Assembly: GCF_003584645.1 (NCBI RefSeq)
Contig: NZ_AP017928.1
Location: 2,518,395 to 2,582,394 of the forward strand
Length of the DNA: 64,000 nt
Direction of reading: 5' to 3'
Source of the DNA: Methylocaldum marinum
GTDB taxonomy: Bacteria > Pseudomonadota > Gammaproteobacteria > Methylococcales > Methylococcaceae
The notes under the pieces were generated by a model. It saw only the letters and a program-made list of their open reading frames with translations. It was not told the DNA's origin and ran no database searches. Shown here piece after piece: positions 57,030-64,000 of the stretch. Every line of letters begins with the position of its first letter. Within the stretch, counting starts at the first letter, position 1. The position numbers were made by a program, and so were the translations under genes.

Positions 57030-59009
57030 TCAGCGCACGGCTCCGGCACCCAGCGGCTTGAAGGCGACGCGGAAAACCGCGTCGCTCCCAGTGGTTTCGA
57101 CATAAAGGCCGTTCCGGGTATAAGGCGCCGTCGAGTCGGGCACGGTTCCGACGAATACCCGCTGATCCCGGTCGCCTTGCACTTGCAGGGCAAAGCGCTG
57201 GCCTTGGCAATCCAGCGTGACCGTCCAGCGCTCGGGCATCCGGAACGCAGCCCAATTCTGCCAGCGGCGGAAAGGCTGGGTGTCCGGCAGACGCAGACCC
57301 GCGGACGCTTCCGCTCCCGGCGCGGATACGGAACAGCCCGTGTTCAGCACGAAGCCGAGCGCCTTGGGCGAGCGATCCTTGCGGGCAATCCTGATTTCGT
57401 CCACGAATTCGTCCCCGATTACGGCCAACTTTCGCGACGCCGTCACCTTGCGGCGGTATTCCGCATGGGACACCGTTATGCCGGCCCCGTCCGGATCGAA
57501 CAGGTCGACTTGACCGACGGAAGGCCAAGGCTGCTGGCCGTCGCCGTCCACCAGGGGAACGTTATGGGCGACGGCGCGCCGGAAATATTCGCGATGGAGC
57601 GGCGAGCCGTAGCCGACCGTACCGGAGTCGCGCAGCAGCCACACGTTTTTGTATTGGAGCTCATAGGTCAGGGATTCCTGTTGTGCATGATAGCGGGCGC
57701 CTTGCCCGTACCGGAGAAAGGCCTGCCAGTCGCCCTTGCGGATCAGCACGCCGTCCAAGCCCGGGACCCTGCGGGAGACGACGGGCGGGAGATCGGTCCG
57801 GTTCGGATCCGGCTCGGGCGGGTCGAGCAGATTGTTCCAGCCCAGCTTTCCCTGCGCCTCGATCAGACCAATCGCGGTGGGAAGTACCCGTCGCGATTCT
57901 CGCCATCGTTTGAGATTGGGCGTTTTCCGTCGCGGCGGAGAATCGTTGAGGGTAGGCGCGTCGCCGTTGGAAAAACGCACGACGACCGGCGCGATCAGGA
58001 GGTTCTGGGCGATCCAAAGTTCCCGTTTGAATTCGCCGAGCCTGCCCCGCAGGGAGGCACCGATAAATAGCTGACAAAGCGCTTCAACCACATAGTCCTG
58101 ATACGAAAGCGTCATCTCGTGCCAGAAATAATCGGGGGATACCGCCCTCGAGAGGAGTTTCGAAATGCCCATCTCGTCCCGCTTGCCGAAATCGGCCAGG
58201 GCCGGGGTACCGAATTCGAGGCCGACCAGGGTAATAGCGACAGCATGCCACACTGCGATGTTATGATCACCCGACGACGATTGGCGAAGATTTTCGGCCA
58301 TGGGCAAGAACAGCCGATCCCGCCAATGAGCCCGGCGATCCTCGGCAACGCTGCCACGCAGCAGTCGTGCCGCTTCCAGCAGGATCAAACCGTGCTTGGC
58401 CTCGTCCAGGCTTTGGGTCATCAGCCGCGCGCGGCCGTTCCAGGTTTGCAGCGGAAAGCCGCTGTACGCATCGGCGTAGAAATCCAGCTGCGAAGCGGCC
58501 CAGTCGCGATAACGATCCGCCCCGGTCAGTCGGAACAGGCGCGCCGCGTCCTGCACGCGAGCGATGTTGTAAATGCGGTTGTAGGCGATCCAGGCGGCGT
58601 GAAACTTTTCCCGTCCGCCCTCCTCCGCCGGTTCCGGATCCTTGGGCGACCATTTGAGCAGTTTCCCGGTTTTCCGTTCGACATAGTCGTGCACCCAGCC
58701 GGCCACGCGCCCCGCCTTGTCCCTCGGCTTTCCCATCCAGGTGTCGAGCTCTCGAGTCCGTTCCTTTACCCAGGATTTCCAGCGCGGGTCGGAATCGCTC
58801 AGCTGTCGGGCACGAAGCCAATCTTCTCGCGCCTCGCGCGCCGGAGCGAAATTGCCGCGACCCGCCTTGAGTTCGGCGAACGCTTTCCTAATTTCTTCAT
58901 CGCTCAATGACGAAACAGTTTCGCGCTCATAAGCCAATACCTGCAGCGGCACCGCACTCGCCGCCGCCAAAACAGTCAGGAGAAAAAGGGTTCTTGTTGA
59001 CATGGTCAT
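57030..59009 (-). CDS. Secreted heparinase II/III-like polysaccharide lyase
   Basis: A 659-residue exported protein: signal peptide MTMSTRTLFLLTVLAAASAV, an alpha/alpha-toroid N-terminal half with SGDHNIAVWHAVAITLVGLE, and a C-terminal heparinase II/III-type beta-sandwich (about 420-650, WQAFLRYGQGARYHAQQESL, HNVPLVDGDGQQPW). The catalytic pattern (Asn/His in the first domain, Tyr/His in the second) fits lyases of uronic-acid polysaccharides. Close to the EPS operon, it may trim or release EPS. It is convergent to the pyruvyl transferase and divergent from epsL; the start codons are 29 bases apart. The start could also be ATG 59003. Confidence 0.8.
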   Translation of the reverse strand: MTMSTRTLFLLTVLAAASAVPLQVLAYERETVSSLSDEEIRKAFAELKAGRGNFAPAREAREDWLRARQLSDSDPRWKSWVKERTRELDTWMGKPRDKAGRVAGWVHDYVERKTGKLLKWSPKDPEPAEEGGREKFHAAWIAYNRIYNIARVQDAARLFRLTGADRYRDWAASQLDFYADAYSGFPLQTWNGRARLMTQSLDEAKHGLILLEAARLLRGSVAEDRRAHWRDRLFLPMAENLRQSSSGDHNIAVWHAVAITLVGLEFGTPALADFGKRDEMGISKLLSRAVSPDYFWHEMTLSYQDYVVEALCQLFIGASLRGRLGEFKRELWIAQNLLIAPVVVRFSNGDAPTLNDSPPRRKTPNLKRWRESRRVLPTAIGLIEAQGKLGWNNLLDPPEPDPNRTDLPPVVSRRVPGLDGVLIRKGDWQAFLRYGQGARYHAQQESLTYELQYKNVWLLRDSGTVGYGSPLHREYFRRAVAHNVPLVDGDGQQPWPSVGQVDLFDPDGAGITVSHAEYRRKVTASRKLAVIGDEFVDEIRIARKDRSPKALGFVLNTGCSVSAPGAEASAGLRLPDTQPFRRWQNWAAFRMPERWTVTLDCQGQRFALQVQGDRDQRVFVGTVPDSTAPYTRNGLYVETTGSDAVFRVAFKPLGAGAVR

Positions 59010-59038
59010 ACTCGTTTATTCCGGCTCTGCGGAAGCAT

Positions 59039-60289
59039 GTGAAACGACAGTATCGCTCAATATTATTTGGACGACATATAACGTATAGCACGATATATGC
59101 TGTTACTCTACTCGTTTCGGCCTGGACGCGAACATCCTTCGGTGCCGCTGATGAGACCGATACTTTTCAACCCTATGTTTCGGAGTCCTTGATTTATGAA
59201 GATAATCTATTTCGGCTTTCAGACGGTATCGATGCAAAATCTCTGACCGGAAAAGCGGAACGCTGGGATTTGAATAATCGGCTTTCCGCCGGCGCAAAGC
59301 TTTATTTTCCTCTGGGTCTTCAGGAATTTACTTTTCAAGGAAGCATGGGCGACAATCGCTATGTCAATAACGATCAGCTGGACCATATCTCGCTGTCCGG
59401 CAAAGGCATCTGGAAATGGCAGGTCGGCAAATCCTTCACCGGCACCATGAATTACGGCTATCGGCGGTATATGGGAAGATTCGTCAATACCCGGTTTTTC
59501 GGAAAAGATCTGATTTCAGACGATACCGCATTATTCGATATCAATTACCGGCCGAACGCCAGTTGGCGCCTAAACGCAAAATACCAATGGCTGGATAGCC
59601 AGCATAGCGCCTCAGAACGCCGATTCCTGGATTTTACAAGCAATACCGGCATCATGGGCATACATTATCAATCCCCTGCCGCGAACTCGATCGGCTTGCA
59701 ATTTCGTCACACCGACGCACGCCTGCCGAATCGAGAGAGAAGATTATCGACTCTGATCGACAATCGGTATAAGGAATATGAATTCGGAGCGGTCTACAAT
59801 TGGAAAATAACCGGAAAGTCCGTGCTGGACGGACATATCAGCTATCTCATCCGCAGCCACGAGGAGTTTTCCCAAAGGGATTTCGAAGGTGAAATATGGC
59901 AGGTGAATTACCAATGGACGCCCACCGGCAAGACGTCGATAGCGCTATCCGCCTGGCGGAATCTGCTGACCGGCACTCAGGACCTCACCGCCAGCTATAT
60001 CATCGCCAACGGGTTCAGCATCAGCCCCACCTGGTCCGCCACTTCGAAGATCTCGGTACAAGCGAAATTCAGCTGGGAAGAGCAGGAATACGCGGGCGAT
60101 CCGGACCTGGGGGCCCGTGAAAAAACCCGCATGGACACGGTCTTAAACGGCCAATTGTCGCTGTCCTACGACTTTACCGACCACGGACAATTGAATATCG
60201 GCTACCGCGCGGGAGGCCGCGATTCCAGCCGAGTGCTTTCCGATTACGAATACAACACGGTCTTTGCGAACGCCATTCTGAGCTTCTGA
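59039..60289 (+). CDS. epsL: EpsL-family outer-membrane beta-barrel
   Basis: A 416-residue protein in the EpsL family (putative EPS operon barrel). GTG 59039 (VKRQYRSILFGRHI) is followed by a signal-like segment and an Ala-rich cleavage region. The rest alternates polar and hydrophobic residues and ends in aromatic Phe (ANAILSF), the usual sign of a barrel. Characteristic pieces are SESLIYEDNLFRL, NNDQLDHISLSGKGIWKW and NIGYRAGGRDSS. GGAAG is near the start. It may form a pore for EPS export or sense EPS. The first 44 residues of the longer open frame are rejected because they overlap the lyase gene. Confidence 0.82.
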   Translation: MKRQYRSILFGRHITYSTIYAVTLLVSAWTRTSFGAADETDTFQPYVSESLIYEDNLFRLSDGIDAKSLTGKAERWDLNNRLSAGAKLYFPLGLQEFTFQGSMGDNRYVNNDQLDHISLSGKGIWKWQVGKSFTGTMNYGYRRYMGRFVNTRFFGKDLISDDTALFDINYRPNASWRLNAKYQWLDSQHSASERRFLDFTSNTGIMGIHYQSPAANSIGLQFRHTDARLPNRERRLSTLIDNRYKEYEFGAVYNWKITGKSVLDGHISYLIRSHEEFSQRDFEGEIWQVNYQWTPTGKTSIALSAWRNLLTGTQDLTASYIIANGFSISPTWSATSKISVQAKFSWEEQEYAGDPDLGAREKTRMDTVLNGQLSLSYDFTDHGQLNIGYRAGGRDSSRVLSDYEYNTVFANAILSF

Positions 60290-60558
60290 ACCCCCGGCAA
60301 CTTCGTGGCTTGAACATCCGAAGCCAGTCGCCGGCGCACGGCGAGCCGGAACATGAGCATCGAGTTACTATTTGTCAAGACAGTAAAGCGACAAGAGCCC
60401 CTCTCCCCCCGGGACAAATCGGCAGGGTGAGGCGCAACGCGACGACTGGGCAGGCCAGGGATGGGCTGCCCCGGACGCGCGAGCGAAGCGGGACAGCGTC
60501 GCGTGGCGAGGCCGATTTTCTCGCCTCATCCCTGAGGCTCGCCCTTCGGGCCGTGCTT

Positions 60559-60597
60559 CGCGCGTTCCCGTTCGCTCCCGGCGAACGGGAACGCGCG
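60559..60597. repeat. Perfect 17-bp hairpin between epsL and the NlpE-like gene
   Basis: The 490-base gap 60290-60780 has no supported gene. CGCGCGTTCCCGTTCGC (60559-60575) pairs perfectly with its complement at 60581-60597 across a 5-base loop (TCCCG). No T-run follows, so it is not a classical terminator. The surrounding sequence (CCCTCTCCC, GGGTGAGGC, GGGGTGAGGG) resembles widespread intergenic repeats. Confidence 0.7.
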
Positions 60598-60780
60598 TAA
60601 GCGCCGCTTGCGGCTCCGCACAGGGAATGTGCGGCGTGATTGGGTTGGGGTGAGGGCGGTTCGAACAGGGCCTTACTTTCTTTACGCACGGTAATACGCA
60701 CTAGTTGGCGTACAATGTCGCATGAATACCCGCCTCGCAGGCTACGCGGGTGTTTCGGACATAGAACTAGAGAAATCCCT

Positions 60781-61317
60781 ATGAAAGCATCGAGCAGACC
60801 AATGACTAAAAAGGTGTTATTCATTTTTTTCGGCGCACTGCTGTCCTCGCTCAATACCGCTTGGGCGGAGAGCGATAAAGAAATCCAGGAAAAAGCACTC
60901 AAAGCTCGCGAACAGCGCCAGCTTGGCGCCATGGATCATTCGGCTCATGCCCGTTCCGAAGCAGCGAACCAATTTCGGGGCGTCTTCTACGGCTACCTGC
61001 CGTGCCATGAAGAAAAGTGCAATGGTCTGAAAATGACCCTGTCTTTGAATGCCAAGAACAATTATCTTCTGGTCGTCCAACCCGCAAAGCCGCAAAACAG
61101 AGAGTCCTTCGAAAAAGGGAAATACGAATGGGACGACGCCAAAGGCATGGTCGTGCTGACCCCCAGAAAAGATGCCCCGCAGCGCCGACTCGCCATCAAG
61201 GATGAAGGTACTTTGCTCTATCTCAGCAGCGACGGTGCGCCCATGCCCGGAGACCAGGACAGGTATCTGCTGCAAAGAAGCGACAAGGCCGGAAATCGGG
61301 AAATGCATATCCATTGA
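60781..61317 (+). CDS. NlpE N-terminal-domain-like secreted protein
   Basis: A 178-residue protein with a signal peptide (VLFIFFGALLSSLNTAWA, cut before ESDK), a short linker with MDHSAHA, and an NlpE-N-like beta-barrel (FRGVFYGYLPCHEEKCNGLK, KYEWDDAKGMVVLTP). NlpE normally has CxxC and a lipobox; here the pair is CHEEKC and there is no lipobox, so it is periplasmic rather than lipidated. MDHSAHA is a Met/His stretch of the type that binds copper. A role in copper handling or envelope stress is inference. Start from AGAGAA before ATG 60781. Confidence 0.7.
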   Translation: MKASSRPMTKKVLFIFFGALLSSLNTAWAESDKEIQEKALKAREQRQLGAMDHSAHARSEAANQFRGVFYGYLPCHEEKCNGLKMTLSLNAKNNYLLVVQPAKPQNRESFEKGKYEWDDAKGMVVLTPRKDAPQRRLAIKDEGTLLYLSSDGAPMPGDQDRYLLQRSDKAGNREMHIH

Positions 61318-61463
61318 CGAACGCCCCGCCGAAGGACGATCGGAGTTCAGGCGGAGGATTTTCATCGGGAAGACGAGGTTCCGGGGAAGCGGACGGAGAA
61401 AACGCGAACGTGGTCCTTCCGAAGGCTATGCCGGCACAGCGTCCTTCATACTTCTTGATTCCG

Positions 61464-61488
61464 TTCGTCCTGGGCCTGTCGAAGGACT
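61464..61488. repeat. Third copy of the dispersed CCTG..GTCGAAGGA motif
   Basis: This sequence (CGTCCTGGGCCTGTCGAAGG) matches the copies at 40581-40601 and 40701-40726. It lies in the 203-base spacer between the convergent NlpE-like and protease genes. Confidence 0.6.
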
Positions 61489-61520
61489 CAAGCGGAGAGA
61501 TCGGTGTCTCCGACTCGCCT

Positions 61521-62246
61521 TCAGCGTGGCCCGGGCGAAAGGTTCGGCACGGCCGGCCGGCCGCCGTTCCTTTTCAGAAACGCCGGAAGCGCGGAGGTGT
61601 TTTCCCAAAACAGCGTGCCGGACAAGGGTTCGATCGGCTGCGGCGGAGCGGCGGTGAGAGGGGGAATCCAATCGGCGGGAATGGCATAGTACCCGGCCTC
61701 GCCGCCTGCGGAGAGAAACGTGGCCAAACCGACCAGTCGGCCGGCCTGGTCAAAAATCCCGCTGCCGCTCGCACCCTGGACGAAAGCGGCGGACGTTTCG
61801 ATGATCCGGCTGCCGTCATAAGGATGCAAATCTTCGATGCGGCCTTCGGCAAAGGCGATGCCGATGGCACGGGGATAGCCGTACAAATAAATCGGCTGTC
61901 CGACGGACAGTCCCGCCGTAGTCCCTAGGCTCGCGGCCGGTAACGCAATGCCCGGTGCTTCCAGAATGCAGAAGTCGTGGTTCAGGTCGGCGCGCTGGCT
62001 GGCGGCGCGATAGCGTAAGGCGCCCTTCCCGATAACGATGGCATTGGCATGCCGGGTAACGTGGCAATTGGTCGCCACGAGATTGTGATCGAGGACGACA
62101 CCGGAGCCGACAAAAGCCCTCGCATCCTTCGGATAGGCTTGGATCTGGACGACGCTGAGCGCAAGCGTGTGGTCCACGTCCGCCGCACCGGGAACGCTGA
62201 GAATCCCATAGCCGAGGATCATGCCGAGCAATACGATCGGACGCAT
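61521..62246 (-). CDS. Secreted trypsin-like serine protease
   Basis: A 241-residue exported protein with signal peptide IVLLGMILGYGILSVPGAAD. The chymotrypsin-fold triad is visible: His in VATNCHVTRH (about 61), Asp in LNHDFCILE (about 92), Ser in VQGASGSGIFD (about 158), with the usual GDSGG reduced to GASGSG as in many DegP/S1B relatives. There is no PDZ domain; a proline-rich tail follows the protease. Target unknown. It is convergent with the NlpE-like gene. Confidence 0.8.
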   Translation of the reverse strand: MRPIVLLGMILGYGILSVPGAADVDHTLALSVVQIQAYPKDARAFVGSGVVLDHNLVATNCHVTRHANAIVIGKGALRYRAASQRADLNHDFCILEAPGIALPAASLGTTAGLSVGQPIYLYGYPRAIGIAFAEGRIEDLHPYDGSRIIETSAAFVQGASGSGIFDQAGRLVGLATFLSAGGEAGYYAIPADWIPPLTAAPPQPIEPLSGTLFWENTSALPAFLKRNGGRPAVPNLSPGPR

Positions 62247-62441
62247 AGAATTCTTCCTTCGTTGACGGCCTGCTGTGGATCTTACACGTTCTCGCGGGCT
62301 GTGGTCAGGTTTTGGCCGAAAGCGGCCGTTGCTACGCCCCGCCCTCTTCCACGACCCGGGACAGGATCTGGCATTTCCAACTAAACTGTCCTAAATTCTG
62401 GTTCAAATTAACCAAAACCTGCATCACTCAAGGGAAAATCC

Positions 62442-64000
62442 ATGCTTTTCTGGCGCGTGAAACCACTCGACCTCATCCTCGCCACGGCCGAAAAGAAAGC
62501 CCTCCATCGATCGTTGGACGCTTGGCAGCTGACCTTACTGGGCGTCGGCGCCATCATCGGAACCGGCATCTTCGTCCTCACCGCCGAGGCGGCTCAAAAG
62601 GCCGGCCCCGGCATGATGCTGTCCTTCGTCATCGCCGGTTTCGTCTGTGCCGTTGCGGCCCTTTGTTATTCCGAACTTGCCTCGATGGTTCCGGTTTCAG
62701 GATCCGCTTACACCTATTCCTACGCCGTACTCGGCGAAGGTGTGGCCTGGCTGGTCGGTTGGGCGCTGATCCTCGAATATGCCGTGGCGGCAAGCGCGGT
62801 AGCCGTCGGCTGGTCGGGCTATTTCGTCGGACTGATGCAGCACTCCCTGGGACTGACCATCCCGGCCACCCTGGCGAACGGCCCCTATGCCGGCGGCACC
62901 GTCAATCTGCCGGCGGTCTTCATTTGCCTGATCGTGACCGCTCTCCTGGTGATCGGCACGCGGGAAAGCGCCACCTTCAATGCCATCCTCGTTACCGTCA
63001 AGGTCGTGGCGCTCACGGCCTTCGCCGCGCTCGCGCTGCCCGCCGTGAACGGGGAAAATTTCCACCCCTTTACGCCCCTGGGCGGGTCGGGCGTCGTCGC
63101 CGCGTCGGCTTCGATCTTTTTTGCCTATGTCGGCTTCGACGCGGTTTCCACCGCGGCGGAAGAAACCAAGAACCCGCAACGCAATGTACCGATCGGATTG
63201 ATCGGTTCTCTGGGAATTTGTACGCTTTTTTATCTGCTCGTTTCAGCCGGCGCCATCGGTGCGGTAGGCGCTCAGCCGGTCCTGGACCCGGCCGGCCGCG
63301 GCCTTCCGCCCGGCTCGGTGGCGCTCGCCGAACAATGCCGGTCGCTGGCCGCGCTGGGACAGGAACCGCTGGTATGCTCGCGCGAGGCGCTGGCCCAGGT
63401 TCTCCGTCAAATCGGCTGGACCAAAATCGGCAATCTGATAGGCCTCGCGGCTTTCCTGGCGCTGCCTTCCGTCATTCTCATGATGTTGTTCGGCCAGACC
63501 CGCATCTTCTTCGTCATGGCTCGCGACGGTCTGCTTCCCGAAGCGCTGAGCCGGATTCATCCGCGGTTCAAGACGCCGCACGTCGTCACCCTGGTAACGG
63601 GTTTCGCGGTCACCCTTGCCGCTGCTTTCTTTCCGGTAGGCAAGCTGGCCGATATTTCCAATTCCGGCACACTGTTCGCGTTTTTGGTGGTTGCACTCGC
63701 GGTGATGATCCTGCGTGTCAAGGACAAGCACCGCGCCAGACCGTTCAAAACCCCGGCCGTGTGGATCGTGGCGCCGCTCGCCGTCGCCGGTTGCCTGGGA
63801 CTTTTCCTGTTTCTGCCGCCGCATGCCAAGCTGGTGTTTCCGGTCTGGGGCACGATCGGCCTGATCTGCTATTTCCTCTACGGCTACCGCAAGAGCCACA
63901 TGGCACTCGGCATCCCGACGCCTTCAGGCGGCGAAGACATCATCAGCGAAGTTCGTCCCCTGACGGAGCTCGGAGAGAACGACCTTGGGCCAGGAACTCG
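62442..64000 (+). CDS. APC-family amino acid permease (runs off the window)
   Basis: An inner-membrane transporter of the APC superfamily. The frame is open from ATG 62442 (with AAGGGAAA before it) to the window end, at least 519 residues, so the C-terminus is missing. Typical CAT/YfnA-like motifs are LTLLGVGAIIGTGIFVLTAE, VPVSGSAYTYSYAVLGEG, FFAYVGFDAVSTAAEETKNP and FFVMARDGLLPEALSRIHPR. About twelve helices are present, with a soluble tail after TM12. The substrate is probably a cationic or neutral amino acid. Confidence 0.88.
   Translation, partial: MLFWRVKPLDLILATAEKKALHRSLDAWQLTLLGVGAIIGTGIFVLTAEAAQKAGPGMMLSFVIAGFVCAVAALCYSELASMVPVSGSAYTYSYAVLGEGVAWLVGWALILEYAVAASAVAVGWSGYFVGLMQHSLGLTIPATLANGPYAGGTVNLPAVFICLIVTALLVIGTRESATFNAILVTVKVVALTAFAALALPAVNGENFHPFTPLGGSGVVAASASIFFAYVGFDAVSTAAEETKNPQRNVPIGLIGSLGICTLFYLLVSAGAIGAVGAQPVLDPAGRGLPPGSVALAEQCRSLAALGQEPLVCSREALAQVLRQIGWTKIGNLIGLAAFLALPSVILMMLFGQTRIFFVMARDGLLPEALSRIHPRFKTPHVVTLVTGFAVTLAAAFFPVGKLADISNSGTLFAFLVVALAVMILRVKDKHRARPFKTPAVWIVAPLAVAGCLGLFLFLPPHAKLVFPVWGTIGLICYFLYGYRKSHMALGIPTPSGGEDIISEVRPLTELGENDLGPGT

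Overview
This window (about 60% G+C) looks like a chromosomal segment of a gammaproteobacterium. The linkages lptF/lptG divergent from pepA-holC-valS, and pilB-pilC-pilD-coaE-zapD-yacG, are typical of that class. A methanolan-type exopolysaccharide (EPS) cluster (EpsD/E/F/G/L families) together with a glycogen locus would fit a methanotroph or methylotroph of the Methylococcaceae kind. The species assignment is inference; no methane- or methanol-oxidation gene lies in the window.

Layout. 0.1-1.5 kb: acyl carrier protein and an acyltransferase. 1.9-4.2 kb: ergothioneine genes egtB-egtD. 4.25-7.5 kb: an FtsX-type ABC exporter. 7.5-12.15 kb: a degraded type VI secretion effector island on the minus strand. 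It holds a vgrG relic, two related immunity-like genes, a decayed ISAs1-family transposase, a prePAAR/PAAR effector cut by an IS5-family element, and its DUF1795 (Eag-type) chaperone. 12.5-13.3 kb: a secretin-like protein. 13.7-20.7 kb: glycogen metabolism (glgA and glgB minus, glgC and malQ plus). 21-24.2 kb: a small membrane protein, a low-molecular-weight phosphatase, an ABC-2 exporter and a Nudix hydrolase. 24.3-31.5 kb: lptG-lptF, pepA-holC-valS. 31.5-32.2 kb: an array of 86-bp repeats. 32.5-40.4 kb: type IV pilus biogenesis genes, coaE, zapD, yacG, an FmdB-type zinc ribbon protein and aspS. 41.5-57.0 kb: a long plus-strand EPS operon. 57.0-60.3 kb: a heparinase-like lyase divergent from the EpsL barrel. 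60.8-64 kb: an NlpE-like protein, a trypsin-like protease and an amino-acid permease that runs off the window.

The most interesting region is 7.5-12.15 kb. A 1,014-bp insertion sequence with 16-bp terminal inverted repeats and an AAT target duplication sits inside the effector gene. Removing it with one AAT copy restores one 420-codon reading frame ending in a HHSS...SGHYKP C-terminal module. The stop of the repaired gene lies 7 bp before a small gene whose product shares a PHS-centred repeat with a second, two-repeat protein 0.6 kb further on. This pattern suggests an effector with a family of cognate or orphan immunity proteins, now inactivated by transposition.

The EPS operon encodes most steps: initiating phosphoglycosyltransferase, glycosyltransferases, acetyl and pyruvyl decoration, flippase, polymerase/ligase, Wza-like export, Wzz-like co-polymerase and its tyrosine kinase, a peptidyl-prolyl isomerase, a putative lyase and an outer-membrane barrel. 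A small secreted protein with a PEP-CTERM-like tail lacking the PEP motif lies inside it. No exosortase gene is visible in the window.
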